DNA of 64,000 bases from Flavobacterium piscis (GTDB taxonomy: Bacteria; Bacteroidota; Bacteroidia; Flavobacteriales; Flavobacteriaceae). The stretch's first letter is position 1; each line of letters begins with the position of its first letter. Both the position numbers and the translations under genes were made by a program. Below the pieces are notes generated by a model. That model saw nothing but the letters and a program-made list of their open reading frames with translations, did not search any database and was not told the DNA's origin. The DNA lies in assembly GCF_001686925.1 (NCBI RefSeq), contig NZ_LVEN01000001.1, positions 62,001-126,000 on the forward strand. The letters run 5' to 3'. Positions 1 to 9,281 of the stretch are shown here, in pieces.

Positions 1-191
1 TAAATTCTTTTTTTGCCTCGTCCGGGAAAGCTGCCCGCTTCGTATTTCCGATAAAGTGACCTCCATTTAGAAAGCAGTTTAGGCGATATTTCAAGTTCTG
101 TGGCGGTGGCAAGAACATTTTTTCTTTCATAACTCAGCAGGACTGCATTCTTTTTAAACTCAGGTGAGTGGCGTCGTTGTATTTCTTCCAT
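1..191 (-). CDS. IS3-family transposase OrfA, N-terminal part
   Basis: An open frame starts with ATG at 191 and runs off the window edge after 63 codons. The product starts MEEIQRRHSPEFKKNAVLL and continues with a helix-turn-helix region (ATELEISPKLLSKWRSLYRK), the usual N-terminus of OrfA of IS3/IS911-type elements, which binds the element's ends. The GSFPGRGKK stretch after the HTH is also typical of this family. OrfB, with the DDE integrase domain, would lie beyond position 1. Nothing in view shows whether the element is intact. Confidence 0.8.
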   Translation of the reverse strand, partial: MEEIQRRHSPEFKKNAVLLSYERKNVLATATELEISPKLLSKWRSLYRKYEAGSFPGRGKKRI

Positions 192-241
192 ACTATTCTG
201 GTTTAGTTTAAAAAAGGTAAAATATAAAAAAAGTCAGGTCA
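1..241 (-). mobile_element. End of an IS3-family insertion sequence (partial)
   Basis: The left window edge holds the 5' end of an IS element read on the minus strand. The likely terminus is TGACCTGAC at 241..233, about 45 bp before the transposase start, a normal IS3-type arrangement. The other end and any target-site duplication lie outside the window, so the boundary is inferred from this short candidate inverted repeat only. Confidence 0.5.
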
Positions 242-488
242 TAAGTCAGTGTTAGTACTTGGTTAAAATTATGTTATTGTAGAGAAACTAAAATTTCTTC
301 GTGACGCTTGATGAAGTAATAAAAAAAAAATAATCGCGAGGTCATGTACCGAAGTATTGCTTCTTTCAAAAGAAGATCGAATTCCGTAGATTCTTATTGT
401 TATATAGGGCCTTGTCCTTACGGTTAATATCATACTTATATTTATTCCCGGGGTATCAATGGCGGTTCCCGGACTTTTTCTGCGCAGG

Positions 489-776
489 TTAATTGCACAA
501 TACTGTATGATTTATTTTGATCAGGCCTTTGATTGTGATGCAGCTTTCATCTGTAGCCCGATTAATGACAATATACCCCTGATCCTCGAGCGCGATCAGC
601 GCATCGAGTATTTTTGCCTGGTTTTGCCTTTGGTCAGACATATTTTTAGCAAATGTTCTAAGGACATTATAAGGGGGGATTACAACTGCTGTGAGCTCTT
701 CCAAAGGGCAGGTCCCGGGAAAATTCCCGGCAAGTTTCTGCAGTATGCTGTGAAGATAAACCGATGATTTCTCCAA
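489..776 (-). CDS. Hypothetical protein, 95 aa
   Basis: I do not recognise this protein. The C-terminal half (residues about 50-95: ILDALIALEDQGYIVIN..., then a short beta-like tail ending IKGLIKINHTVLCN) looks like a small winged-helix-like or alpha/beta domain. There is no signal peptide or membrane segment. The overlapping plus-strand frame has a less protein-like composition, so I prefer the minus strand. It lies between the IS fragment and other small genes, so it could be a genome-specific or remnant gene. Confidence 0.45.
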   Translation of the reverse strand: MEKSSVYLHSILQKLAGNFPGTCPLEELTAVVIPPYNVLRTFAKNMSDQRQNQAKILDALIALEDQGYIVINRATDESCITIKGLIKINHTVLCN

Positions 777-901
777 GATGTACTAGTTTAGATAATAACA
801 CAATAGCTTTTAATAAAGATAAGGAAATTTGTTTATTATTTAAATAATTTTAAATATTCTGGCTGATCTCCGATTTGAAATGTATATCCAAAAGGGACTG
901 A

Positions 902-1045
902 TTATTCCATAACACTGAGATTTAATTCTCCGGATTTATTCTTTATTTTTCCTTGTGGTACTGGCGGAGGCACTTTTCTAGCCGCCTGCAATTGCTGTAC
1001 TTCCTGTTGCGCTGTTATTGCTCTTGGCTGTTTTGTACGGCTCAT
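902..1045 (-). CDS. Possible small protein, 47 aa
   Basis: A 48-codon frame starts at ATG 1045 and ends with TAA at 904..902. The product starts MSRTKQPRAITAQQEVQQLQ and is rich in Gln, Lys and Pro, with a PPPVPQG segment in the middle; no family is recognised. The codon pattern looks protein-like, and the opposite-strand frame over the same bases is Cys/Leu/Tyr-rich and implausible. Support is compositional only. Confidence 0.3.
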   Translation of the reverse strand: MSRTKQPRAITAQQEVQQLQAARKVPPPVPQGKIKNKSGELNLSVME

Positions 1046-1227
1046 CCCAAAAGGGCAATTAGGGCATTACCGTGCTTGTTTCGTTATATAATTTACAGCC
1101 TGGATTTTTTTGATTGTTTTTTAATTATTTCTGAAATCAAGTTAATGAAGTATTAAGAATTGTTGCCCGAATTTTGCTTGAGTGATCGTCATTCAATTTT
1201 ATATAATGCTGTTTTTAGCTTTAGGAG

Positions 1228-1562
1228 TAATATTGTTTTTTAGGAACTTTTCCCGCTATCCGCTGCACTATTTTTGTGCCGAAACCCGGCACAAAAGGAT
1301 TTACACTATACACGAGCGAAGCGCTCTGGCGAAGCAATCGGGGCCAGGGCTGCTCGAGAGTGCTGTTCTTGACTAGTAAAAATAAGATGTTTATATAAAA
1401 AATGGCGTCAATTGTCTTAATTGGCGCCATTTGGCTTGTTTGTGACCGCGACAGGACAAATTTCTATAAATTTCATGGAAGATTTCAAGAGATTGGCTTA
1501 CTACTGGTAGAGCTTGTCTTTGAATGGCTTCAACAATTTGGTTTGGATGTCCTGTTGCGGAT
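1228..1562. repeat. Interspersed repeat, copy A
   Basis: This stretch aligns along its whole length with 51387..51745. Shared blocks include TTTTCCCGCT, a long match around ACACGAGCGAAGC and GCAATCGGGGC, the hairpin AATTGGCGCCATTTGG near 1424, and TTTGGTTTGGATGTC near its end. It contains two inverted repeats: TTTTGTGCCG/CGGCACAAAA around 1275-1300 and a longer stem around 1401-1434 whose arms meet at AATTGTCTTAATT. No intact coding sequence is convincing on either strand. It may be a decayed mobile element or a non-coding interspersed repeat. Confidence 0.65.
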
Positions 1563-1648
1563 CAATTAAAATTTGTTGACTTTTAATTCTCCTATAAAAG
1601 ATCTTCCGAATAAAAAAGCGTGCTGATTGCTCAAAAACGTTTTTTTAT

Positions 1649-2011
1649 TTATTGGTTTGGATGGCGGTTTGTTTTACTATCGTTCTCAAGGCTTGTATCA
1701 TCTTGATCTCGATCGCCTAGATCTTCATCATCATAATTTTCATCGAGGCCTTCATTGTCAAATTCGTCATCCAGCCCATCATTATCTAATTCTTCTCTGC
1801 CAAGCTCATTTTGATCCTGGCTTATACTACCCAGATTTTCATTGTCGAATGTTTCTTTGTCAAATTCTTTATTTACTAAATCATCCCCGTAGTCAGGTTC
1901 AGAATTATTGGTGAAAGAGTGATCGGTTGGTAATGCCTTGATGACATCGTTTTTATCTTGAAAATTCGTCTCATATTGAGGATAATTTTCTTTTTCATTG
2001 TCTAATTTCAT
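1649..2011 (-). CDS. Acidic, probably disordered protein, 120 aa
   Basis: The product is dominated by Asp, Glu and Asn, with repeating units such as LDNDGLDDEFDNEGLDEN and DDEDLGDRDQDD in residues about 50-110. It has no hydrophobic segment or signal peptide and is expected to be an intrinsically disordered cytoplasmic protein. It belongs with the other acidic proteins in this window (starts at 10307, 20202 and 34323), although sequence similarity here is mainly compositional. The function is unknown; a protective or ion/protein-buffering role in stress is only a guess from context. Confidence 0.6.
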   Translation of the reverse strand: MKLDNEKENYPQYETNFQDKNDVIKALPTDHSFTNNSEPDYGDDLVNKEFDKETFDNENLGSISQDQNELGREELDNDGLDDEFDNEGLDENYDDEDLGDRDQDDTSLENDSKTNRHPNQ

Positions 2012-2198
2012 AATACTTTTTTTTAAAATTAATTTAGTTTTTATTCTTTATCTTGATTCTTTAATTGCACGACTTATTTTGAAAATTTGAAAACTGCCTT
2101 TGTTTCTGTTATTTATAAAACGTAGTCTCGCTGTAAACGTTCATACAAGCGAGGATTCCTTATTTGCATACTTAATAGATCCTGGGATTTATTTTATG

Positions 2199-2927
2199 CT
2201 AGATGGCAACCTTCCCCCATAAAACCACATCAAGCTTTTCTGCATATTGAACTTTGTCAGGTAAGATGCTGGCACTATATTTTCCTGCTTTGTAACAAAT
2301 ATTATTTACAGTAACATCCAATTCCTGCAGGTCCCATTTTGTATGATGTATATCAAATCTGAAGAGTTTATTGGACATATAATCATACAGAGCATGTCTT
2401 TCAGTAAGCCAGAAGTCTAATGCCGTTTTTTCTTTTTGAGGCCTGATTTTTCCAATTGTAAGATCCAGGCTTTGTTTTAGCGTTTTATTATTAGAAACAA
2501 ATCGGCTTGATGTTCTCTTTATTTTAGACTTTTGGTAGGGAAGCCCAATAAATATTCGTGTAAGTAAGACTTCAGCTAGTTTGTCTGTTTCAATTGAAAA
2601 CATATAAATACCGGGTTTATCATCTTTAATGACATAAGTTCTTAGGTTTACTTCCTTAAAATTAGATATAAAAGGGAAAGGAGGAAGGTTTCTCAATCTC
2701 ATGTTTTTTACTTCAAAAGCGACCAGAGAAACCCACGCCATGTTTTGATAAGTGTCCAATTCAATTCCCTCTGGAATATATTCTTCTAAAAAGTATACCG
2801 GTACTTCCCAATGTAAGAAAATGGTTTTATGCCATTGCTGAAAATATTTCCATTTCTTCTTTGGCAGCGGATATTGTCTGTTATGAATATTTGTTAATAT
2901 TTTATCAGGATTTTTCATATCGGGCAA
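2199..2927 (-). CDS. DUF2071 (YqjF-like) protein
   Basis: The 242-residue product resembles the YqjF/DUF2071 family, which adopts an acetoacetate-decarboxylase-like fold of unknown substrate. Supporting stretches are the N-terminal WHKTIFLHWEVPVYFLEEYI, then WVSLVAFEVKNMRLRNLPPF and NLRTYVIKDDKPGIYMFSIE, followed by a C-terminal half containing DFWLTERHALYDY. The length is normal for the family and there is no signal peptide. It is monocistronic in appearance, and no paired-box element was found upstream. Confidence 0.8.
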   Translation of the reverse strand: MPDMKNPDKILTNIHNRQYPLPKKKWKYFQQWHKTIFLHWEVPVYFLEEYIPEGIELDTYQNMAWVSLVAFEVKNMRLRNLPPFPFISNFKEVNLRTYVIKDDKPGIYMFSIETDKLAEVLLTRIFIGLPYQKSKIKRTSSRFVSNNKTLKQSLDLTIGKIRPQKEKTALDFWLTERHALYDYMSNKLFRFDIHHTKWDLQELDVTVNNICYKAGKYSASILPDKVQYAEKLDVVLWGKVAI

Positions 2928-3125
2928 TTATAAGGATCAGAATAAATTAATAGCAAAGACAATCATGATCACATGCTTTTCAGTTTGTTTATATTGACAA
3001 GATGGCAAGTGTAATGATATACTCCGTGAATATTGGTCAAACCAATCAGAACTATAAATCCGTTTTGTGGACTTTTAGCTTCAGCGATCCATTGCTTTGT
3101 AACTTACCTTGGTTATTTTTCCCTA

Positions 3126-4130
3126 TTATGGATTACCTTCACCTCCGCTGGAGCCATAGATCTGACCGGTCGCGTAGCTCGCATCATTGGCGGCTAGCTG
3201 TACATAGATAGAAGCTAGTTCGGCTGGCTGTCCGGGTCTTCCCATTGGGGTTTGTGAACCAAATTCTTTTAGTTTTTCCATAGTAGCCCCTCCGCTCACC
3301 TGAAGGGCAGTCCATATCGGTCCGGGCGCAACACCATTGACCCTGATTCCTTTTGGAGCCAACTGTTTGGCGAGAGACTTAATATAGTTGGTCGTGGCAG
3401 CTTTAGTCTGAGCATAATCGTAAAGATCCTCCGTAGGAGCATAGGCTTGTACCGAACTTGTTCCTATTATAGAAGCTCCGGGCTTAAGATAGGCCAGGGC
3501 AGCTTTGATAATCCAGAATGGTGCGTAAATATTGGTTTTCATTGTCCAGTCAAATTCTTCGGTGGTGATGTCTAATATTGATGCGTGTGTTTGCTGCCTT
3601 GCAGCATTGTTCACTACAATATCAAGTCCGTCAAGTGCTTTTGCAGCTTGGTCTACAAGTGATTTACAAAATGCCTCATCTCGTAAATCACCGGGAATTG
3701 CAACAGCTTTACGTCCCTCTGCTTTTATTAATTGAATCACTTCTCTGGCATCTTCTTCCTCAGTAGGATAATAATTTATAGCCACATCAGCGCCTTCTCG
3801 GGCGTAAGCAATTGCAGCAGCTCTCCCCATTCCGGAATCACCACCTGTGATAAGTGCCTTGCGTCCTTTTAGTCTTCCGGTTCCCTTGTAGCTTTTTTCT
3901 CCATGGTCTGGTCTGGGGTTCATTTTACTGACAAGACCGGGCCAAGGTTGAGACTGTTCTTTAAAGGGAGGTCGCGGATATTTTGTATTTGGATCTTCCG
4001 TCCCATTTGAAATATAAATTTCATTCGAGTTTAATGCATTGGCCATTAGAGGATTTATTGATGCAGTTGCCAATACAGCTCCCATACCAGTAAGCGCGGA
4101 GCGGCGCGATATCGTGTTTTCTGTTTTCAT
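3126..4130 (-). CDS. SDR oxidoreductase (YghA-type) with Tat signal
   Basis: This is a classical short-chain dehydrogenase of the YghA / general-stress subgroup. The nucleotide-binding motif is TGGDSGMGRA (about residue 93), followed by NNAA and the catalytic YDYAQTK. The subgroup hallmark before the Rossmann fold, PRPDHGEKSYKGTGRLKGRKA, is present. Unusually, the N-terminus is a twin-arginine-type signal (ISRRSALTGMGAVLATAS, then LMANA), which suggests export of the folded, cofactor-loaded enzyme to the periplasm; the paralogue at 52797..53681 lacks it. The substrate is unknown. A paired-box element lies upstream at 4221..4251. Confidence 0.88.
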   Translation of the reverse strand: MKTENTISRRSALTGMGAVLATASINPLMANALNSNEIYISNGTEDPNTKYPRPPFKEQSQPWPGLVSKMNPRPDHGEKSYKGTGRLKGRKALITGGDSGMGRAAAIAYAREGADVAINYYPTEEEDAREVIQLIKAEGRKAVAIPGDLRDEAFCKSLVDQAAKALDGLDIVVNNAARQQTHASILDITTEEFDWTMKTNIYAPFWIIKAALAYLKPGASIIGTSSVQAYAPTEDLYDYAQTKAATTNYIKSLAKQLAPKGIRVNGVAPGPIWTALQVSGGATMEKLKEFGSQTPMGRPGQPAELASIYVQLAANDASYATGQIYGSSGGEGNP

Positions 4131-4220
4131 GATAATTCAATTTTACGGTTCTAAAAAAAGTGATTTTAATTGCTATTTGTTGATAATGAGTCAAATATAA
4201 AAACGTGCTAAGAAAACATT

Positions 4221-4251
4221 TTATAGAATTATTAGATTTTGTTATAAAAAG
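4221..4251 (-). promoter_or_regulatory. Paired-box element upstream of the Tat-signal SDR
   Basis: Read on the minus strand, the boxes are CTTTTTATAA (4251..4242) and AATTCTATAA (4230..4221), with starts 21 bp apart. The proximal box ends 91 bp before the SDR start at 4130. It is one of 18 matching sites in the window. Confidence 0.55.
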
Positions 4252-4784
4252 ATACTCACATAAAGTATAAAGTCGATTATAAAAAAAACCAAAGAGCTTC
4301 TTGTTTAAATAAAGACATAAGAAAACATGTTATGTCATTTTTTAAGGATACAAATTATATTCTTGGGTAGTTAAAGGATTTACTGTTTTTTGGATAAAAA
4401 ATCCTCCCTAGTAGAAGAGCACCCGTTAGCGCAGTTGTAATGGTGTAAATGCTGAAATAAATCAACTAATTTTTATATTTGATTTATGAGATTTAATCAT
4501 ATTATAGTGGTAATTTATTTCCTAATAACTGCAATAAGCGAATGATGACCATCAAAAGAATTCGCTGCTTCACATTCCGGCACCAATGAAAACAATAGTT
4601 GCCAATTGTGAAGGATTGTTCCTGAGAAACGTTAATCATCACTGTTTTTTAATTTTTCATCGTCAATTTAAGCGATCCAGAGGTTTTTATTTAAAAATAA
4701 ATAAAGCATTATACGTGGAAGAAAAATAGATTTTGATTCAAAATGCTAAAGGAAAACGACCTGAAGATTTATTTTATAAAACGC
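4252..4784. other. AT-rich intergenic region, no gene seen
   Basis: No convincing coding sequence was found. A 38-codon open minus-strand stretch near 4500-4630 (ending ...HHSLIAVIRK) has no usable start and might be the tail of a decayed gene, but its identity is unclear. Confidence 0.5.
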
Positions 4785-4786
4785 AA

Positions 4787-4812
4787 AAAAGATACCATCG
4801 CTGATATCTTTT
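4787..4812 (-). terminator. Terminator of the module-1 kinase gene
   Basis: An 8-bp perfect stem, AAAAGATA/TATCTTTT with a 10-nt loop, lies just after the stop of the kinase gene. It is followed on the minus strand by a T run, as expected for intrinsic termination. Confidence 0.7.
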
Positions 4813-4820
4813 GTACTTGT

Positions 4821-7800
4821 TTAGGATAATGGCAAATAAATAAAGAAAGTTGTTCCTTCATTTACTTTGCTCCTGACAGTTATATAACCATTATGGTTTA
4901 ATACAATCTTTTTAGATAAGGTAAGTCCAAGTCCGCTGCCCTGATATTGGTCATGGTTGTGCAATCGGTAAAAGGGATCAAAAATTTTTGATTCAAATTC
5001 CTGGCTAAAACCAATACCATTATCTCTTACCAGAATTTTTACATAATTAATATCTTTATTACCTCCAATTTCCAATATTTCTTCTGTTGAAGGCTGTTTG
5101 GTCTCAATTTTTATGTCAGGCGTAATTCCTTCTTTGGTGTATTTTATAGAGTTAAGGATTAAATTAGTAAAAAGCTGCTGTATTTGGTAAGGTATTATAT
5201 TTAATTGTGGAAATGGAGAAATTGTTATAATAGCGCCCGTCTCTAAAATGGTGTCCTTTAGATCTGCAATAATTTTTTTGAAAAGTGCATTCAGGTCTGT
5301 TTTTTTATATTCCTTTTCTATAAAATTGATACGCGAATAATCAATAAGATCAGCAATTAGCTGGCTCATATTGGTGACAGCAAATAGCATACGTTCCAGA
5401 TTATGCCTGCTGGATTCGCTTAAATTTTGCTCATTATCGATAATCCGCTTACAAAACATATGAATTTTGCGAAGAGGTTCCTGTAAATCATGACTTGCCG
5501 CAGAACTAAATGTCTCAAGCTGTTCGTTATAGGTCTGAAGTTGAGAATTTTTGATCGTTAAAAGTTCATTTGCAGCAATAAGATCTGTCATGTCTTCAAT
5601 CGCCAGTAAAATCATTCCGGCAGGTTTTGCATTTAAAACCCTTCGTGCATTTACCATCATGATTTTTTTACCAATGCCTTTGCACATTGTCTCGACCTTA
5701 AAATCTTCAATCTCCGTTTTCTCGCCAACCATTTTAAAGATCAGTTCTTTAAAATCCGGAATATCCCATTGGCAATCTCCGATTTCAAAAAAAGAATGAC
5801 CTTCTGTTTCTTTTTCAGTGGTTTGAAAGTATTTGTAGAATGATGGATTAGCACTTTTAACAAAAAAGTCCCTGTCGATAATCACCAAAGGCTCCCGAAT
5901 AGTTTTAAAAACAGATTCTGAATAATTTCTCATCGAGGTTAATTGATCCTGGCGATCCATTAATTCATCGTTGACACACATCAATTCTTCGTTATTAGAC
6001 TGAAGTTCTTCTGTAGAGGTTTCTAATTCTTCATTCATGGCCTGCAATTCCTCACTGCTGCTTAATAGTTCTTCATTTGTAGTCTGAAGTTCTTCAAATG
6101 CTGTCTGCTGTTCTTCCGTTACACGTTTAATATCTTCACGAAGCTGTGAGAGTTCATTTTCAAGTTCGATTATACGCTGCTTATCAGATCCTTTCGAGTT
6201 TGCTTTAGCAGGATCGAACTCGGGAAGCGGTTTTTTATAAAAAAGAACCAAAATATGCTCATCATCATTGGGTATAACAACTACTTCAAAAGAAGCCAGG
6301 TAAGGTTGGTCTTTTACTACAATATTATCTTTTGCCACGTTCTTATGGTCTTTTTTTACTTTTAAAATAGCATTACGGAGTTCAAAACTAATTCCTTCAC
6401 GAGCCATTTTCAAAACATTAAAATTGGGCTTTCCCGGTGATGGCAATAAAAAGAAACTTGTATCTCCATGAAAATGAACAATTTCCAGATGTTCATTTAT
6501 AATGACACTTGCAGGAGTATATTTCAAAAATAATAGATCAGATGCAATTTTTCTAAAGTCTGTTTCAGGAGTATTTTTTTTATCCTTTAAATTGACTTTC
6601 TCGCGCGCATTTATATTAGCGGGCTTAAAAGCTTCAGGCACATAGCGTCCCGCAGCAAATTTGCGAACATATATTTTTTCGTTTTTACCAATAGGCTCAA
6701 ATAAATTTTGTGCATTTGTGGTCGTTTCAGATTTGCCTAAAAACAGAATTCCTTTTTCTTTTAAGGAGTAATGAAAGGAGCTCAATACTTTGTTTTGTAA
6801 AAAGGGATCAAAATATATCAGTACATTTCGACAGGAAACCAGATCAATTCGGGCAAATGGGGGGTCTTTGATAAAGTTATGGACGGCAAAAATGCACATG
6901 TCACGAACCGCTTTATTAATGTGATAATGCCCATCGCGTTTTGTAAAATAATTTTGTAGCCTTGCCGCAGAAACATGCTGTACATCCTGTGCCGAATAAA
7001 TTGCGGTACGGGCTTTGGTGATACATTTTTCAGATATATCCGAGGCAAAAATCTGCACTTTAATATCTTTATTATTCTTATCAGAAAGATATTCATGCAG
7101 GGATATTGCTATAGAATAGGCTTCTTCGCCGGTGGCACATCCTGCAATCCAGATACGCAGTGTATTATTGACTGTATTTTGTATTAATGACGGAAAAACA
7201 ATATGGGGTAAGGACTCAAAAAACTTAGAATCCCTGAAAAAATAGGTAACTGGTATTAAAAAATCATTAAATAACAAGTCCTGTTCAGCCTTATCATTTC
7301 TAATAAAATTAAAATAATCTTCAAATGATTCTCTGCGGACAATCACCATTCGTCTGGCGATGCGCCTCCTGATTGTAGGTTGTTTATAATGGCTAAAGTC
7401 ATTTCCGGTTCTTAAAAAAACAAGGTTTAAAATTTGATAAAGTATTTCCTCTTCATTTTTTGGTATATGTTCCTCGTCGCTAAAGGCATGATTGGTTCTG
7501 TAATTTTTCTGTATTTCAAGTAATCGCGGGGCTATAAGTTCAGGAGCCAGAATATAATCTACTACATCTGCATCAATGGCATTTTGAGGCATTCCCTTAA
7601 AGGCTGCCGAGTCGGGATCTTGTGCAATAGTTGTACCGCCAGATTCCTTTATTTTCTTGAAACCGTTCGTGCCGTCAAAAGCAGTACCTGATAGAATTAC
7701 GCCTATAGCAAAGCTTTTATGCACATTGGCCAGAGATTCAAAAAAGGTGTCAATAATATTATTGTTTCTATCATTACGAGTTCTGGTGTAAAGTTTTAAA

Positions 7801-8099
7801 ACGCCATCTTCTGCAATGAGGTTATTATTCTCGGGAATAATATAAATATGATTGGGAGCCAGATTAATATCATTAATAATTTCATGAACAGGAATGGTTG
7901 TGCTTTGAGAGAGAATTTCGGTCAGATTACTGGGATGATCCGGCGATAGGTGCTGTACAATTACATACGCCATTCCAGAATCCTCTGGTATAGATTTAAG
8001 TACTTTCTTAAAAGCATCCAATCCTCCTGCGGAGGCTCCAATACCTACTACAGGAAAATTTTGTTCGGTTTTTTCAGGTTTTATTACAGGAAGTTTCAT
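4821..8099 (-). CDS. CheB-CheR-PAS-histidine kinase fusion, module 1
   Basis: This 1092-residue protein combines a CheB-like methylesterase (residues about 15-200; Ser23 in GIGASAGG, His50 in VQHLSPDH, Asp142 in GTAFDGTNGF), a CheR methyltransferase (about 225-490; HYKQPTIRRRIARRM and the SAM motif AGCATGEEAYS), a coiled coil (about 643-716, Glu-rich EELQ repeats), a PAS domain (about 723-840) and a histidine kinase. The phospho-acceptor is His870 (SHDLQEPLRKI), and N, G1 and G2 boxes are present (NLILNSIKYT, DNGIGF, GSGLGLTL). All catalytic residues are retained. No MCP, CheA or CheW lies nearby, so it probably acts in stress signalling rather than chemotaxis. Its likely partner is the response regulator at 8243..8626. 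The protein is cytoplasmic. Confidence 0.93.
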   Translation of the reverse strand: MKLPVIKPEKTEQNFPVVGIGASAGGLDAFKKVLKSIPEDSGMAYVIVQHLSPDHPSNLTEILSQSTTIPVHEIINDINLAPNHIYIIPENNNLIAEDGVLKLYTRTRNDRNNNIIDTFFESLANVHKSFAIGVILSGTAFDGTNGFKKIKESGGTTIAQDPDSAAFKGMPQNAIDADVVDYILAPELIAPRLLEIQKNYRTNHAFSDEEHIPKNEEEILYQILNLVFLRTGNDFSHYKQPTIRRRIARRMVIVRRESFEDYFNFIRNDKAEQDLLFNDFLIPVTYFFRDSKFFESLPHIVFPSLIQNTVNNTLRIWIAGCATGEEAYSIAISLHEYLSDKNNKDIKVQIFASDISEKCITKARTAIYSAQDVQHVSAARLQNYFTKRDGHYHINKAVRDMCIFAVHNFIKDPPFARIDLVSCRNVLIYFDPFLQNKVLSSFHYSLKEKGILFLGKSETTTNAQNLFEPIGKNEKIYVRKFAAGRYVPEAFKPANINAREKVNLKDKKNTPETDFRKIASDLLFLKYTPASVIINEHLEIVHFHGDTSFFLLPSPGKPNFNVLKMAREGISFELRNAILKVKKDHKNVAKDNIVVKDQPYLASFEVVVIPNDDEHILVLFYKKPLPEFDPAKANSKGSDKQRIIELENELSQLREDIKRVTEEQQTAFEELQTTNEELLSSSEELQAMNEELETSTEELQSNNEELMCVNDELMDRQDQLTSMRNYSESVFKTIREPLVIIDRDFFVKSANPSFYKYFQTTEKETEGHSFFEIGDCQWDIPDFKELIFKMVGEKTEIEDFKVETMCKGIGKKIMMVNARRVLNAKPAGMILLAIEDMTDLIAANELLTIKNSQLQTYNEQLETFSSAASHDLQEPLRKIHMFCKRIIDNEQNLSESSRHNLERMLFAVTNMSQLIADLIDYSRINFIEKEYKKTDLNALFKKIIADLKDTILETGAIITISPFPQLNIIPYQIQQLFTNLILNSIKYTKEGITPDIKIETKQPSTEEILEIGGNKDINYVKILVRDNGIGFSQEFESKIFDPFYRLHNHDQYQGSGLGLTLSKKIVLNHNGYITVRSKVNEGTTFFIYLPLS

Positions 8100-8242
8100 T
8101 AAGAATGCTGTTGTTTAATCAAAGGTAAGAAGTCTTTTCCAATTTTTAAAAATGTTTTTTTTAAATGGATAACATAAAGGTATTATTTAAGAGCATGCTT
8201 TTTAAAGATGGCAGAAACTTTAAACCTGAAAGTTGTCAATCA

Positions 8243-8626
8243 TTATTTTTTAAATAATAAATTTTTTAAAAGTTTTTTAAGCATATTAAAATCATTTGGT
8301 TTTGTGTAATAATCCTCGGCCCCCAGATTTTTTAAAATGGTTTTTATTTCAGATGGTATGGAGGTTGAAAATATGATTATTGGAATGTGTCTTATATTTT
8401 CTTTTCTTTTAATCTCAGTCAGCACCTCGATACCATTCATCACGGGCATATTGATATCTAAGAATATAACATCAGGATTTATTTGCTTGTCAGTAAGCTG
8501 CTTTAAAGCATTTACAGGATTATGAATAGCAGTATATGCGGCAGATGAAACTTCGGCAAGTGCCTCAAAAAAGAAATCGCAGTCATCATAATCATCATCA
8601 ATTTGTAGAATGTTTTTATATTTCAT
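8243..8626 (-). CDS. Single-domain response regulator, module 1
   Basis: The 127-residue product is a lone receiver domain of the Rcp1-like type. It has the acidic pocket IDDDYDD near residue 10, the phospho-acceptor Asp in VIFLDINMP, the Thr/Ser switch (IIFSTS) and the conserved Lys in YYTKPN. With no output domain it must act by protein-protein contact or as a phosphate relay. It sits 143 bp upstream of the kinase gene on the same strand, so co-transcription is likely. A close paralogue is at 22800..23174. Confidence 0.92.
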   Translation of the reverse strand: MKYKNILQIDDDYDDCDFFFEALAEVSSAAYTAIHNPVNALKQLTDKQINPDVIFLDINMPVMNGIEVLTEIKRKENIRHIPIIIFSTSIPSEIKTILKNLGAEDYYTKPNDFNMLKKLLKNLLFKK

Positions 8627-8783
8627 AATGTTTGTTTTAAAGTGGGGTTGCTTTTTTTAATTTAATATGAAATTTAGATTTTATGGTAAGTGGTATTGAT
8701 GTTTGAATTTTGCTTTTGCAAATTAGAAAATAGTTTTCATATGTAAGATTTTTTGTATAATTAAGCAATGATTAGTGTCAAAA

Positions 8784-8809
8784 AAAGCTTGTTTGTAACA
8801 ACAAGCTTT
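8784..8809 (-). terminator. Terminator after the small secreted protein gene
   Basis: A 10-bp stem, AAAGCTTGTT/AACAAGCTTT with a 6-nt loop, is followed on the minus strand by a run of T. It lies 28 bp past the stop of the 52-aa secreted protein gene. Confidence 0.7.
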
Positions 8810-8837
8810 AAAAAAAAAAATTGAGTATGTTAAAAAA

Positions 8838-8996
8838 TTAGTCTGTTAATGACACATCCAGTGTATCTGTATGAATAGTATAAGCTTTCTTTTCATCGCG
8901 TCTATAGTCTTCATCATCACAATGTGGAGCGTAATTTGCATTTAACATTAAGATTAGAAAAAAAGAGAAATATGTAAGTATGTTCGGTGTTTTCAT
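8838..8996 (-). CDS. Small secreted protein with CDDEDY motif, module 1
   Basis: The 52-residue product has a hydrophobic N-terminal signal segment (PNILTYFSFFLILMLNANYA) followed by HCDDEDYRRDEKKAYTIHTD. I chose ATG 8996 rather than the upstream ATG at 9050: from 8996 the protein has the same length and layout as its paralogue at 29361..29519, and the paired-box element (9062..9092) ends 66 bp upstream. Both paralogues lie next to a CheB-CheR-PAS kinase. The acidic CDDEDY patch could bind metal or a partner protein; its function is unknown. Confidence 0.7.
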   Translation of the reverse strand: MKTPNILTYFSFFLILMLNANYAPHCDDEDYRRDEKKAYTIHTDTLDVSLTD

Positions 8997-9061
8997 GACA
9001 CTTTGTTTTGGAAATGGTATTTTGTTATTTTGTAAATTTAAAATTGACATGCATGACGAAT

Positions 9062-9092
9062 TTATATAATTTTCATAATTTGTTACATAATT
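9062..9092 (-). promoter_or_regulatory. Paired-box element, module 1 secreted protein
   Basis: Minus-strand boxes AATTATGTAA (9092..9083) and AATTATATAA (9071..9062) are 21 bp apart and end 66 bp before the start at 8996. Confidence 0.6.
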
Positions 9093-9281
9093 ATCATGTT
9101 TCTTAATTCGTATTTCTTTTTAGTAAACTTTAGGCATCTGTGAAATCTTTTAATAATATAAAATTAAGATCTTGATTTTGTAATGATAGCCGTTTACTTT
9201 TCCTAATATTTATCCAGAAAAATTGATTTTATATTTAATCAATTTATTGATCGAATTATGTCTAATTAAAAAAGTCTTATT

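Noticed and set aside
459..767. Plus-strand open frame opposite the 95-aa minus-strand gene
   Set aside because: It overlaps the more protein-like minus-strand frame almost entirely and has no recognisable domain or start context.
953..1156. Plus-strand Cys/Leu/Tyr-rich frame of 67 codons
   Set aside because: The composition is improbable for a real protein and the opposite strand has a cleaner small frame at 902..1045.
1182..1430. Overlapping open frames on both strands inside repeat copy A
   Set aside because: The second copy of the repeat has these frames in a different state, and neither product resembles a known protein; they are chance frames in repeat DNA.
2127..2153. Hairpin-like CTCGCT...AGCGAG downstream of the DUF2071 gene
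   Set aside because: The stem is short with a long loop and no T run on the relevant strand, so terminator function is not supported.
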